Under the pieces are notes generated by a model, which had not been told where the DNA came from, made no database searches, and worked only from the letters and a program-made list of their open reading frames with translations. DNA of 64,000 nt, from the NCBI RefSeq assembly GCF_003814875.1, contig NZ_RKQF01000001.1, forward strand, positions 7,068,001 to 7,132,000. Reading direction: 5' to 3'. This DNA is from Streptomyces sp. Ag109_O5-1 (GTDB lineage: Bacteria; Actinomycetota; Actinomycetes; Streptomycetales; Streptomycetaceae). The translations under genes and the position numbers were made by a program. Positions 15,835 through 24,524 of this stretch are shown in pieces (the stretch's first letter is position 1; each line of letters opens with the position of its first letter).

Positions 15835-17562
15835 TCAGATCGAGAACGGGATGTAGCAGAGGGCCGCGAGGACCACCGCCCCCCAGCCCAGCAGCGCCGG
15901 CCTGCGATACCACGCCTCGTCGCCGGGCGCGGGCGCCTCGGTCATGCCGGGGGAGCGCGTGCCGTAGACCAGGCCCGCGAGCTCGGCCTCCGGCTTGGGC
16001 GCGGTGAACAGGGACACGATCACCATCACCACCGCGCCGGCGACGAAGCCGGCGATCGCGGAGACGAAGTTGGCGCCCTGGTCGGTGGGGATGTCGATGA
16101 TGTGCCGCTTGTAGAGGACGAAGTAGTTGACCATCGCGGTCACCGTCCCCGCGAGCAGCCCCCAGAAGCCGGATTTCGCCGAGGCCCGCTTCCAGAACAT
16201 GCCGACGATGAAGACGACGAACATCGGCACGTTGAAGAAGGAGAACAGTGTCTGGAGGTAGCTCATGATGTTCGAGAACGACGACGCGAGGAACGCCGTA
16301 CCGACGGACGCGCAGACGCCGATCACGGTGATGAGGCGTCCGAAGCGCACGTAGTACGCGTCCTCCTCGCCCCTGACCACGTACTTCGCCCAGATGTCCG
16401 TCGTGAAGACGGTGTTGAAGGACGACACGTTGGCCGCCATGCCGGCCATGAAGGCCGCCAGCAGACCGGTGACCGCGATGCCGAGGACGCCGTTGGGGAG
16501 CAGCTGCGACATCAGGTACGGGATCGCGTCGTTGTACTGGAGGCCGGACCCGGACCTGCCGATGTTCGGCACCAGCGCGGCGGCGACCAGGCCCGGGATC
16601 ATCACCAGGAAGACGATGAAGATCTTCGGGTACGCGGCGATCAGCGGGGTGCGCTGGGCGGCGGAGAGGTTCTTCGCCGACAGGGCGCGCTGGACCTCGG
16701 CGAAGTTCGTCGTCCAGTAGCCGAAGGAGAGCACGAAGCCGAGGCCGAGGACGATCGTCAGCCAGTTCGCGCCGAGCGGGTTGACGGAGCCGATGCCGGT
16801 GCCGCCCCAGGCGGTCGTGAAGTTGTGGCCGTGGGTGGCGGTGAGCTTGTCGACCAGGCCGTCCCAGCCGCCGGCCTTCTTCAGGCCGAGCACGGACAGC
16901 GGGATCAGGGCGGCCAGGATCACGAAGAACTGCAGCACCTCGTTGTAGATGGCCGAGGAGAGACCGCCGAGGGTGATGTACGCCAGCACGAACGCGCCCG
17001 CCACCACGATCGCCACCCACTGCGGCCAGCCCAGCAGCGCCTCGACGACGATCGCGAGGGCGTACAGGTTGACGCCCGCGATGAGGATGGCGGCGAAGGC
17101 GAACAGGATCGAACTGAGCAGGTGTGCGGCTCTGTCGAAGCGGAGCAGCAGCATCTCGGGGACCGAGCGGACCTTGCTGCCGTAGTAGAAGGGCATCATC
17201 ACCAGGCCGAGGAAGACCATGGCCGGAATCGCGCCGATCCAGTACCAGTGCACGGTGTACGCGCCGTACTGCGCGCTGTTCGCGGCCATGCCGAGGATCT
17301 CGGTGGCGGCCAGGTTCGCCGAGATGAAGGCGAGGCCGGTGATCCAGGCGGGCAGCGACCGCCCGGAGAGGAAGAAGTCGAGGCTCGTCTTCACCGAGCG
17401 GCGGGCGGCGAAGCCGATGCCCAGGACGACCACGAAGTAGATCGCGAGGATCGCGTAGTCCAGGCCGTTGGTGGGGAGCCGCAGCTCCGCCGCGAGGTCC
17501 GCCGCGAGGCGTGTGGGGTTTTCATGGGCATTTGTGGGGTTCTGCACCCAGTAATTCAACAC
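15835..17562 (-). CDS. Sodium:solute symporter (SSS family), probable galactose uptake
   Basis: This 575-residue member of the SSS family has roughly 13-14 hydrophobic segments. Family-typical stretches include SLDFFLSGRSLPAW near residue 60 and ISANLAATEILGMAANSA near residue 80. Divergent orientation from galTEK across a 121-bp shared promoter suggests galactose or a related sugar as substrate; that is inference from context. GTG 17562 is chosen because GGTGAG lies about 9 nt upstream; GTG 17547 is an alternative. Open frame upstream of this runs back into the gal promoter and is not expected to be coding. Confidence 0.88.
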   Translation of the reverse strand: MLNYWVQNPTNAHENPTRLAADLAAELRLPTNGLDYAILAIYFVVVLGIGFAARRSVKTSLDFFLSGRSLPAWITGLAFISANLAATEILGMAANSAQYGAYTVHWYWIGAIPAMVFLGLVMMPFYYGSKVRSVPEMLLLRFDRAAHLLSSILFAFAAILIAGVNLYALAIVVEALLGWPQWVAIVVAGAFVLAYITLGGLSSAIYNEVLQFFVILAALIPLSVLGLKKAGGWDGLVDKLTATHGHNFTTAWGGTGIGSVNPLGANWLTIVLGLGFVLSFGYWTTNFAEVQRALSAKNLSAAQRTPLIAAYPKIFIVFLVMIPGLVAAALVPNIGRSGSGLQYNDAIPYLMSQLLPNGVLGIAVTGLLAAFMAGMAANVSSFNTVFTTDIWAKYVVRGEEDAYYVRFGRLITVIGVCASVGTAFLASSFSNIMSYLQTLFSFFNVPMFVVFIVGMFWKRASAKSGFWGLLAGTVTAMVNYFVLYKRHIIDIPTDQGANFVSAIAGFVAGAVVMVIVSLFTAPKPEAELAGLVYGTRSPGMTEAPAPGDEAWYRRPALLGWGAVVLAALCYIPFSI

Positions 17563-17683
17563 TTTCGTTGTCTCACCTTGATTGATTGCGATGTTGACTG
17601 TCGTGGTGAGTTGTGTTTTGGTGTGTTCGGTTCTGTTTGATGGTTGGCCGACTCGAACAACGCTCGATATTCGGGAGTCCGCA
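17563..17683. promoter_or_regulatory. Divergent gal/symporter promoter region
   Basis: These 121 bp between the symporter and galT starts are markedly richer in A+T than the surroundings. They contain an inverted repeat, CTCACC (about 17572-17577) and GGTGAG (about 17604-17609), and a TTGATTGATT stretch. The position corresponds to galP1 of the S. lividans gal operon, known to be galactose-inducible. I cannot place -10/-35 boxes with confidence. Confidence 0.5.
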
Positions 17684-18742
17684 GTGAAGAAGACCTCGAC
17701 CCGGTTGGCCGACGGTCGCGAGCTCATCTACTACGACCTGCGCGACGACACCGTGCGGGACGCGGTGGACCGGCGTCCCCTGGAGCGGACGCACACCACC
17801 TCCGAGATCCGCCGCGATGTGCTGCTCGGCGACCAGGTCGCCATCGCCTCGCACCGGCAGGGCCGCACCTACCACCCGCCGGCCGACCAGTGCCCGCTGT
17901 GCCCGACCAAGGGTGACCGGCTGAGCGAGATCCCGGACTCGTCGTACGACGTGGTGGTCTTCGAGAACCGGTTCCCCTCGCTGGCCGGCGATTCCGGGCG
18001 GTGCGAGGTGGTCTGCTTCACCTCGGACCACGACGCGTCCTTCGCGAGCCTCACCGAGGAGCAGGCGCGCCTGGTCCTGGACGCGTGGACCGACCGGACG
18101 TCGGAGCTGTCGCATCTCCCCTCCGTCGAGCAGGTGTTCTGCTTCGAGAACCGCGGCGAGGAGATCGGCGTGACGCTCGGTCACCCGCACGGCCAGATCT
18201 ACGCCTACCCGTTCACCACCCCGCGCACCGCCCTGATGCTGCGTTCACTCGCGGCCCACAAGGAGGCCACCGGCGGCGAGAACCTCTTCGACGCCGTCCT
18301 GGAGCGGGAACTGGGCGACGAGCGGGTCGTCCTTGAGGGTGAACACTGGGTCGCGTTCGTGCCGTACGCGGCACACTGGCCCTACGAGGTCCACCTGTAC
18401 CCCAAGCGCCGGGTCCCGGACCTGCTCGCACTCGACGAGGCGGCACGCTCAGAGTTCCCCCAGGTTTATCTGGAACTCTTGAGGCGCTTCGACCGTATCT
18501 TCGGTGAGGGTGAACCTCCCACGCCCTACATCGCCGCCTGGCACCAGGCGCCGTTCGGGACGCTGGAGGAGTTCGAGGGTGTCACGCGCGACGACTTCGC
18601 GCTCCACCTCGAGCTTTTCACCATCCGCCGAACGTCCGGCAAGCTGAAGTTTCTCGCGGGTTCCGAATCCGGCATGAGTGTGTTCATCAACGACGTGCCG
18701 CCGGAGCGCGCGGCCGAGCGACTGCGAGAGGTAGCGAGTTGA
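17684..18742 (+). CDS. galT: Galactose-1-phosphate uridylyltransferase
   Basis: GalT exchanges UMP between UDP-glucose and galactose-1-phosphate, the second step of the Leloir pathway. The 352-residue protein has a CPLC zinc-type motif near residue 73, FENRFPSL near 91 and the active-site [11 protein letters not shown] with HPH at residues 167-169; the second His is the uridylylated residue in the family. GTG 17684 follows GGGAG with a 6-nt spacing. Its stop overlaps the galE ATG by one base (TGATG), so translation is coupled in the galTEK operon. Confidence 0.97.
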   Translation: MKKTSTRLADGRELIYYDLRDDTVRDAVDRRPLERTHTTSEIRRDVLLGDQVAIASHRQGRTYHPPADQCPLCPTKGDRLSEIPDSSYDVVVFENRFPSLAGDSGRCEVVCFTSDHDASFASLTEEQARLVLDAWTDRTSELSHLPSVEQVFCFENRGEEIGVTLGHPHGQIYAYPFTTPRTALMLRSLAAHKEATGGENLFDAVLERELGDERVVLEGEHWVAFVPYAAHWPYEVHLYPKRRVPDLLALDEAARSEFPQVYLELLRRFDRIFGEGEPPTPYIAAWHQAPFGTLEEFEGVTRDDFALHLELFTIRRTSGKLKFLAGSESGMSVFINDVPPERAAERLREVAS

Positions 18743-19710
18743 TGAAGTACCTGGTGACGGGCGGGGCGGGATACGTCGGCAGCGTGGTCGCCCAGCACCT
18801 GCTGGAGGCGGGCCACGAGGTCACCGTCCTGGACAACCTCTCCACCGGCTTCCGCGAGGGCGTCCCGGCGGGCGCCGCCTTCGTCGAGGGCGACATCCGC
18901 GACGCCGCCAAGTGGCTCGACTCCTCCTACGAGGCGGTGCTGCACTTCGCCGCGTTCTCCCAGGTCGGCGAGTCGGTCGTGAAGCCCGAGAAGTACTGGG
19001 ACAACAACGTCGGCGGCACCATGGCGCTGCTCGGCGCGATGCGCGAGGCCGGCGTCCGCAAGCTCGTCTTCTCCTCCACGGCGGCCACCTACGGCGAGCC
19101 CGAGCAGGTCCCGATCGTCGAGACCGCGCCGACGCAGCCCACCAACCCGTACGGCGCCACCAAGCTCGCCGTCGACCACATGATCACCGGCGAGGCCGCC
19201 GCCCACGGCCTGGGCGCGGTCTCCCTGCGCTACTTCAACGTGGCCGGCGCCTACGGCGCGCAGGGCGAGCGGCACAACCCCGAGTCGCACCTGATCCCCC
19301 TGGTCCTCCAGGTCGCCCAGGGCCGCCGCGAGGCCATCTCGGTCTTCGGCGACGACTACCCGACGCCCGACGGCACCTGCATCCGCGACTACATCCACGT
19401 CGCCGACCTCGCCGACGCCCACCTGCTGGCCCTCACGGCCGCACAGCCCGGCGAGCACCTGATCTGCAACCTCGGCAACGGCGAGGGCTTCTCGGTCCGC
19501 GAGGTCATCGAGACGGTCCGGCAGGTCACCGGCCACCCGATCCCCGAGGTCGTGGCCCCCCGCCGGGGCGGCGACCCGGCGGTCCTGGTCGCCTCGGCGG
19601 CCACCGCCCGCGAGAAGCTGGGCTGGAACCCGACCCGCGCGGACCTCGCGGGGATCGTCGCGGACGCCTGGGAGTTCGCGCAGCACATCAGCGCAGCAAG
19701 GGAGCAGTAA
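18742..19710 (+). CDS. galE: UDP-glucose 4-epimerase
   Basis: GalE interconverts UDP-galactose and UDP-glucose with bound NAD. The 322-residue short-chain dehydrogenase/reductase has the Rossmann motif GGAGYVG at residues 7-13, SSTAATYG near residue 112 and the catalytic Tyr137-x3-Lys141 in [11 protein letters not shown] 18742 overlaps the galT stop; the TTG just before it in frame is not favoured. It is followed directly by galK. Confidence 0.97.
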   Translation: MKYLVTGGAGYVGSVVAQHLLEAGHEVTVLDNLSTGFREGVPAGAAFVEGDIRDAAKWLDSSYEAVLHFAAFSQVGESVVKPEKYWDNNVGGTMALLGAMREAGVRKLVFSSTAATYGEPEQVPIVETAPTQPTNPYGATKLAVDHMITGEAAAHGLGAVSLRYFNVAGAYGAQGERHNPESHLIPLVLQVAQGRREAISVFGDDYPTPDGTCIRDYIHVADLADAHLLALTAAQPGEHLICNLGNGEGFSVREVIETVRQVTGHPIPEVVAPRRGGDPAVLVASAATAREKLGWNPTRADLAGIVADAWEFAQHISAAREQ

Positions 19711-20865
19711 GTGGGGGCACAGCAGGTGCACGACGGTTTCGTGGAGCTCTACGGAACCGCGCCCGACGGCGTCTGGTCGGCGCCCGGCCGGGTCAACCTG
19801 ATCGGCGAGCACACCGACTACAACGACGGCTTCGTGATGCCGTTCGCGCTGCCGCACGTGACAACGGCCGCGGTCGCCCGCCGCACCGACGGCGTGCTGC
19901 GCCTGCACTCCTCGGACATCGAGGGCGGGGTCGTCGAACTCGCCCTGCACGCCCTGGAGCCCGGCACCGACCAGGAGTGGACGGCGTACCCGGCGGGCGT
20001 GGTCTGGGCGCTGCGCGAGGCCGGCCACCCGGTCACCGGCGCCGACGTCCACCTCGCCTCCACGGTCCCGACCGGTGCGGGCCTGTCCTCCTCCGCGGCC
20101 CTGGAGGTGGTGATCGCCCTCGCGCTGAACGACCTGTACGAACTGGGCCTGCAGCGCTGGCAGCTGGCGCGTCTGTGCCAGCGCGCGGAGAACGTCTACG
20201 TCGGGGCGCCGACCGGCATCATGGACCAGACCGCGTCCGCCTGCTGCGAGGCCGGCCACGCCCTGTTCCTGGACACCCGCGACCTCTCGCAGAAGCAGAT
20301 CCCCTTCGACCTCGCGGCCGAGGGCATGCGGCTGCTGGTCGTCGACACCCAGGTCAAGCACGCCCACAGCGGCGGCGAGTACGGCAAGCGCCGCGCGGGC
20401 TGCGAGAAGGGCGCCGCCCTGCTCGGGGTGGACGCGCTGCGGGACATCCCCTACGACGAGCTGGACTCCGCCCTCGACCGCCTCGGTGACGAGGAGGAGG
20501 TACGGCGCCTGGTCCGCCACGTCGTCACCGAGGACCAGCGGGTGGAGCAGGTGGTGGCCCTCCTGGAGGCGGGCGACACCCGCGCCATCGGCCCGGTCCT
20601 CACCGCGGGCCACGCCTCGCTGCGCGACGACTTCCGGATCTCCTGCCCGGAGCTGGACCTGGTCGTCGACACCGCCCTCGCCTCCGGCGCCCTGGGCGCC
20701 CGGATGACCGGCGGCGGCTTCGGCGGCTCGGCGATCGTCCTCGCGGAGGCGGCCGACGTCGACACCATCACCAAGGCGGTCGAGGAGGCCTTCGCGGCGG
20801 GCGGCTTCAAGGCACCGCGGACGTTCGAGGCGGTGCCTTCGGCGGGGGCGCGGCGGGAGGTCTGA
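19711..20865 (+). CDS. galK: Galactokinase
   Basis: GalK phosphorylates galactose at C1 using ATP, the entry step of the Leloir pathway. The 384-residue GHMP kinase shows the galactokinase signature GRVNLIGEHTDYNDGFV near residues 26-42, the ATP loop PTGAGLSSSAALEV near residue 113 and the C-terminal MTGGGFGGSAI near residue 331. GTG 19711 follows the galE TAA without a gap and uses a GGGAG SD inside the galE end. It is the last gene of the operon and converges, 3 bp apart, with an acetyltransferase gene. Confidence 0.97.
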   Translation: MGAQQVHDGFVELYGTAPDGVWSAPGRVNLIGEHTDYNDGFVMPFALPHVTTAAVARRTDGVLRLHSSDIEGGVVELALHALEPGTDQEWTAYPAGVVWALREAGHPVTGADVHLASTVPTGAGLSSSAALEVVIALALNDLYELGLQRWQLARLCQRAENVYVGAPTGIMDQTASACCEAGHALFLDTRDLSQKQIPFDLAAEGMRLLVVDTQVKHAHSGGEYGKRRAGCEKGAALLGVDALRDIPYDELDSALDRLGDEEEVRRLVRHVVTEDQRVEQVVALLEAGDTRAIGPVLTAGHASLRDDFRISCPELDLVVDTALASGALGARMTGGGFGGSAIVLAEAADVDTITKAVEEAFAAGGFKAPRTFEAVPSAGARREV

Positions 20866-20868
20866 GCG

Positions 20869-21315
20869 TCAGCCCAGCCGCTTCACGAGGGTGTACTCGG
20901 TGATCCCGGGCGGATAGTCCGGGATCACGCACACCACGTCGTAGCCCTGCTTCTTGTAGAACTCCGGGGCCTGGAAGTCCCAGGTCTCCAGTCGGGCGCC
21001 GGTGCAGCCGCGGTCCCTCCCCGCGATGCGTTCCGCCTCGGCCAGCAGCCGGCCGCCCAGGCCCGCGCCGCGGTGCCGGCCGTCCACCCACAGGTAGGTG
21101 ACATGCAGCCAGGTCGTCCAGGTGTGGCCGACCAGACCGCCGGCCAGTTCGCCCGAGCGTTCGTCCATCGCCCACACGTGCAAAGGCGCTTCGCGTTCGC
21201 CGGGGGTGCCGCGCAGGGCGGCGAGGACCGGGGACGCCGCCGTATTGGTGTCCCGCAGCCTGGTGCGGAGCAGATCCCGCCGTTCCCTGTCGACTTCCGC
21301 CTCAATACGAAACAT
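20869..21315 (-). CDS. GNAT family N-acetyltransferase
   Basis: This 148-residue GCN5-related acetyltransferase has the acetyl-CoA loop VDGRHRGAGLGGRLLAEAE (motif A) near residue 75 and a C-terminal FYKKQGYDVV strand-helix. The acceptor substrate is unknown. ATG 21315 is preferred over earlier in-frame ATGs because the complementary-strand hexamer TATGGT (21323-21328) ends 7 nt before it, the spacing of a leaderless promoter, and no SD serves the alternatives. Confidence 0.85.
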   Translation of the reverse strand: MFRIEAEVDRERRDLLRTRLRDTNTAASPVLAALRGTPGEREAPLHVWAMDERSGELAGGLVGHTWTTWLHVTYLWVDGRHRGAGLGGRLLAEAERIAGRDRGCTGARLETWDFQAPEFYKKQGYDVVCVIPDYPPGITEYTLVKRLG

Positions 21316-21322
21316 GCGGCAC

Positions 21323-21328
21323 ACCATA
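21323..21328 (-). promoter_or_regulatory. -10 hexamer TATGGT for leaderless GNAT gene
   Basis: On the - strand TATGGT is separated by 7 nt from ATG 21315. There is no SD. Confidence 0.5.
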
Positions 21329-21587
21329 AACGCGTCGGCCGGGCAGTTCTGCAAATTGCCTTCCGCTCCCGGCCCCCGGCCGTACTCTGAGGAGCGGTAC
21401 CGGTGGGGGCCGGTGCTGATCAGGGGGCGAGACAAGTCGGGTACGACGCCCGCGCTGGGGGTAGCAGTTCAGGCACGGCGGCGGCCGTGCGGTTACACCC
21501 TCCCGCGGGTGTCGTGTCCGCATGGTTCGTCGTTCTCCGGACCTTGAGGTATCCCCTGCTCGTGAAGAGCCTGGGGAAGGGGGTTTC

Positions 21588-22361
21588 GTGGTTCGCATCC
21601 GAGTTCTGGTCGTCGACGACCACCGCATCTTCGCCGAGTCGCTGGCCGCCGCACTGGCCGCCGAGCCCGACGTCGACGTGTCCGCGGCCGGCAGCGGTCC
21701 GGCGGCACTGCGCTGCCTGGAGCGCGCGGTCGCCGAGGGCCGCCGCTACGACGTGCTGCTCGTCGACGCCGATCTGGGCGGTCAACTGCCCGGCGGCCGC
21801 CCGGCCGTGCCGGTGCAGGTGGGCAACGAGGAGGGGCTGGTCGACGGGATATCGCTGGTCACGGGCGTCCGCTCGGCCCAGCCCGCCGTCCGCGTCGTCG
21901 TCCTCGCCGAGAAGGACGACCCCAGACGGGCGGCCCTGGCCCTGCAGGCCGGCGCCTCCGGCTGGGTCGCCAAGGACTGCTCGCTGTCCCGGCTGCTGAA
22001 CGTCATCCGGGGCGTGCTGCGCGACGAGACGCATCTGCCGCCCGCCCTGCTCACGGGCGTCCTGCGGGAGCTGACGGCCGCGCGCAAGCACCGCACCGAG
22101 AGCGAACGGCTGGTGGAGTCCCTCACGCCGAGGGAGCGGGAAGTGCTCCGGTGCATGGTGGCGGGCCTGGGGCGCAAGGCGGTCGCGGAGCGCCTGTTCC
22201 TGTCCCCGCACACCGTCCGCACCCATATGCAGAACGTCCTCGGCAAACTGGGCGTCCACAGCACACTGGCCGCGGTCGCACTCGCCCGCCGGGCCGGGGT
22301 GGGGCCGGTGGACCTGGGGCCTGCCGGGCGGATCATGTCGGAGGAAAGCAGCAGCGCCTGA
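21588..22361 (+). CDS. NarL/LuxR-family response regulator (canonical receiver)
   Basis: The 257-residue protein has an intact receiver (VLVVDDHRIFAESL, phospho-acceptor Asp in DVLLVDADLGG near residue 53, Lys in GWVAKD near residue 125) and a C-terminal LuxR HTH (LTPREREVLRCMVAGLGRK, then LSPHTVRTHMQNVLGKLGV). GTG 21588 follows a GGGGAAGGGGG SD. It is an orphan in this window, since no sensor kinase adjoins it. A likely -10 TACTCT lies at 21383-21388. Confidence 0.92.
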   Translation: MVRIRVLVVDDHRIFAESLAAALAAEPDVDVSAAGSGPAALRCLERAVAEGRRYDVLLVDADLGGQLPGGRPAVPVQVGNEEGLVDGISLVTGVRSAQPAVRVVVLAEKDDPRRAALALQAGASGWVAKDCSLSRLLNVIRGVLRDETHLPPALLTGVLRELTAARKHRTESERLVESLTPREREVLRCMVAGLGRKAVAERLFLSPHTVRTHMQNVLGKLGVHSTLAAVALARRAGVGPVDLGPAGRIMSEESSSA

Positions 22362-22363
22362 CC

Positions 22364-22440
22364 GGCGCCCCGAAGGGGCGCCGTGGGTACCCCCGGCCGA
22401 AAGCCGGGGGAGGAACTGCGTGACCAGCCACGACGGCACC
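22364..22440. repeat. Double hairpin and dispersed repeat relative (copy 4), probable terminator
   Basis: Two adjacent perfect stems occur: GGCGCCCC/GGGGCGCC (22364-22382, 3-nt loop) and CCCCCGGC/GCCGGGGG (22390-22410, 5-nt loop). They are followed by an AACTGCGTGACCAGCCACGA block like the reverse complement of the dispersed repeat. The element lies between the converging response-regulator and MarR genes. Confidence 0.65.
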
Positions 22441-22482
22441 GCGGCCGACCGACGGCCTGCCGCGGCACGTCCAGCGGAGCGT

Positions 22483-22980
22483 CTAGCCGGGGATGTTGTC
22501 GAACGGGGCGGTCAACTGGCGTAGCAGACCGGCGAGTTCGGATCGCTGTGTGCGGGAGAGCTCGGCCAGGATCGCGCGTTCCTGGGCGAGGAGGCCGGCC
22601 AGGGCCTGGTCCGCGCGGTCCTGGCCCTCCTCGGTCAGCCGCACCAGCACGCCCCGCCGGTCGCTCGGGTCCGGCAGTCGCTCCACCAGGCCTTTCTTGG
22701 CCAGCCGGTCGATCCGGTTGGTCATCGTGCCCGAGGTGACCAGGGTCTGCGTCAGCAGCTGCCCGGGTGAGAGCTGGTACGGATTCCCCGCGCGCCTCAG
22801 CGCGGTCAGCACGTCGAACTCCCAGGGCTCCAGGCTGTGCTCCGCGAAGGCCAGCCGACGTGCCCGGTCCAGGTGCCGGGCCAGTCGGCTCACCCGGCTG
22901 AGCACCTCAAGCGGCTCCACGTCGAGGTCCGGGCGCTCCCGGCGCCACGCAGCCACCAGCCGATCGACCTCGTCCTCCAT
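22483..22980 (-). CDS. MarR-family transcriptional regulator
   Basis: This 165-residue winged-helix repressor-type protein has recognition helix region LLTQTLVTSGTMTNRIDRLAKKGL near residue 80 and wing LPDPSDRRGVLVRLTEEG near residue 100. It is divergent from the tam gene. The - strand hexamer TACACT (22988-22993) lies 7 nt before ATG 22980, suggesting leaderless transcription. Perfect inverted repeats just beyond probably form its own operator. The ligand is unknown; regulation of tam is inferred from the shared intergenic region. Confidence 0.92.
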   Translation of the reverse strand: MEDEVDRLVAAWRRERPDLDVEPLEVLSRVSRLARHLDRARRLAFAEHSLEPWEFDVLTALRRAGNPYQLSPGQLLTQTLVTSGTMTNRIDRLAKKGLVERLPDPSDRRGVLVRLTEEGQDRADQALAGLLAQERAILAELSRTQRSELAGLLRQLTAPFDNIPG

Positions 22981-22987
22981 GGCGATC

Positions 22988-22993
22988 AGTGTA
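22988..22993 (-). promoter_or_regulatory. -10 hexamer TACACT for leaderless MarR gene
   Basis: On the - strand TACACT is followed by 7 nt and then ATG 22980. There is no SD. Confidence 0.55.
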
Positions 22994-23013
22994 GTGGTTG
23001 TGTCGATGTGAAG

Positions 23014-23046
23014 TCTCTTGATGTCGAGTCTCTTGACATCAAGAGA
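23014..23046. promoter_or_regulatory. MarR-type operator, two overlapping inverted repeats
   Basis: The perfect palindrome TCTCTTGACATCAAGAGA spans 23029-23046. A further TCTCTTGATGTC at 23014-23025 is the exact inverted mate of GACATCAAGAGA (23035-23046). CTTGA-N2-TCAAG cores are typical of MarR operators. The site lies between the MarR gene and tam, about where both -35 regions would be. Confidence 0.7.
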
Positions 23047-23060
23047 CCGAAGGCGGGAAC

Positions 23061-23885
23061 GTGTCGTACATGACCTCTCCCACCTGGGACCCCGCCCAGT
23101 ACCTCCGGCACGCCGACCACCGCGCCCGCCCCTTCGTCGACCTCCTCGCCCGCGTTCCCGGCCTGCCCGGAAAGCCCCCGGTCGTCGCCGACCTCGGCTG
23201 CGGCCCCGGCAACATGACCGCCCTGCTCGCCGAACGCTGGCCCACCGCGCACATCACCGGCTACGACAACTCGCCGGAGATGCTCGACAAGGCGCTCGTG
23301 GAGTACGCGGGGCCCACCGCGGGCGGCGGCCGCCTCGACTTCGCCCACGCCGACGTCCGCAGCTGGGCGCCCGACACCTCGTACGACCTGATCGTCAGCA
23401 ACGCCACGCTCCAGTGGGTCCCCGGGCACGCCGACCGCTTCGCCGACTGGATCGCCGCCCTCGCCCCCGGCGGCACCTTCGCCTTCCAGGTCCCCGGCAA
23501 CTTCGCCGCCCCCAGCCACCGGCTGATGCGCACCCTCGCCCACTCCGCCCGCTGGCACGACCGGCTCGCCGAGATCCTCCGCCACGACGACGCCGTCCTC
23601 GAACCCGGGACCTACCTGGAGCACCTGACCGCGCTCGGCTGTACCGCAGACGTCTGGGAGACGACGTACGTCCACCTCCTCACCGGCGAGGACCCGGTCC
23701 TGGACTGGGTGAAGGGCACCGGTCTGCGGCCCGTCCTCACCGCCCTCGCCGACGACCCCGGGGCCCGGGACGCGTTCCTCGCCGAGTACCGGGCCGCCCT
23801 GCGCGAGGCCTACCCGGCCGGCCCGCACGGCACCCCGTTCCCGTTCCGCCGCATCTTCGCCGTCGCCCGCAAGGCGGAGGGCTGA
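23061..23885 (+). CDS. tam: Trans-aconitate 2-methyltransferase
   Basis: Tam methylates trans-aconitate, a damaged by-product that inhibits the citrate cycle, using S-adenosylmethionine. The 274-residue class I methyltransferase has motif I VADLGCGPGNMT near residue 42, GYDNSPEML near 65, SNATLQWVPGH near 112 and the family-typical RRIFAVARK end. GTG 23061 is nearer the AAGGCGGG purine stretch than ATG 23070; either may be used. Its stop overlaps the following ATG by one base. Confidence 0.93.
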   Translation: MSYMTSPTWDPAQYLRHADHRARPFVDLLARVPGLPGKPPVVADLGCGPGNMTALLAERWPTAHITGYDNSPEMLDKALVEYAGPTAGGGRLDFAHADVRSWAPDTSYDLIVSNATLQWVPGHADRFADWIAALAPGGTFAFQVPGNFAAPSHRLMRTLAHSARWHDRLAEILRHDDAVLEPGTYLEHLTALGCTADVWETTYVHLLTGEDPVLDWVKGTGLRPVLTALADDPGARDAFLAEYRAALREAYPAGPHGTPFPFRRIFAVARKAEG

Positions 23886-24499
23886 TGCTCACCGCCGTCG
23901 ACCACGTCCAGCTGGCCGCGCCCCCGGGCCGCGAGCACCTCCTGCGCGCCTTCTACACCGACGTGCTCGGTATGACGGAGATCCCCAAGCCGCCCGCGCT
24001 CGCGGCCCGCGGCGGCTGCTGGTTCCGGGCGGGGGCCGTGCACCTGCACCTGGGCATCGAGGACGGCTTCCGCCCGGCGCGGAAGGCCCACCCCGGGCTG
24101 CGCGTGACGGACATCCAGGCATACGCCGACCGGCTCGCCGCCGGCGGTGCCACCGTCACCTGGGACGACGACCTCCCCGGCCACCGCCGCTTCTACTCGC
24201 AGGACCCGGTCGGCAACCGCCTGGAGTTCCTGGAGCCGATGCCCCAAGCCGCCGTTTGCCCCGGCCCGATCACGGTTACCCGGCGTTCTGACCAGGAAGT
24301 CCGACCCGGTCAGGAGGTATCGACGGTGTCAGGACACCAGAAGGCAAAGGCCAAGAAGGAACAGATCAAGGGCAAGGCCAAGGAGATCGGCGGACGCGCG
24401 ACGCACGACCTGCCCGCGGAGGCCGAAGGACGCCTCGAACAGTCGAAGGGCGACGCCCGCCAGGCCAAGGAGAAGACCAAGGACATCTTCAAGCACTGA
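23885..24499 (+). CDS. VOC-family (glyoxalase-like) protein reading in frame into CsbD
   Basis: Residues 1-120 form a vicinal-oxygen-chelate domain: VDHVQLAAPP, FYTDVLGMTEIPKP, a central VHLHLGIEDGF strand and C-terminal QDPVGNRLEFLEP. Metal-ligand positions include the early His and the final Glu. There is no stop after this domain. The frame continues through a 25-residue linker into a complete CsbD domain, giving 204 residues. The start overlaps the tam stop. The full-length fusion may be translated, or the VOC stop may have been lost. Substrate is unknown. Confidence 0.8.
   Translation: MLTAVDHVQLAAPPGREHLLRAFYTDVLGMTEIPKPPALAARGGCWFRAGAVHLHLGIEDGFRPARKAHPGLRVTDIQAYADRLAAGGATVTWDDDLPGHRRFYSQDPVGNRLEFLEPMPQAAVCPGPITVTRRSDQEVRPGQEVSTVSGHQKAKAKKEQIKGKAKEIGGRATHDLPAEAEGRLEQSKGDARQAKEKTKDIFKH
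24254..24279 (+). promoter_or_regulatory. Possible SigB-type stress promoter for csbD
   Basis: GTTT (24254-24257) and GGTTAC (24274-24279) are spaced 16 nt apart, close to the G-N2-T/GGGTAY pattern described for stress-response sigma factors in Streptomyces. It lies inside the VOC reading frame and upstream of the CsbD start. One mismatch in the -10 element keeps this tentative. Confidence 0.35.
24326..24499 (+). CDS. CsbD-family stress protein, internal start within the VOC frame
   Basis: This 57-residue highly charged protein (KAKAKKEQIKGKAKEIGG, EAEGRLEQSKGDARQAKEK) is typical of CsbD general-stress proteins. Its GTG has a perfect AGGAGG SD (24312-24317) 8 nt upstream. That shows independent initiation even though the codons are also the in-frame 3' end of the upstream VOC frame. 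Function is unknown for the family; stress-sigma control is common. Confidence 0.8.
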   Translation: MSGHQKAKAKKEQIKGKAKEIGGRATHDLPAEAEGRLEQSKGDARQAKEKTKDIFKH

Positions 24500-24524
24500 C
24501 CAGCACTGACGCCCGCGAAGGCGC

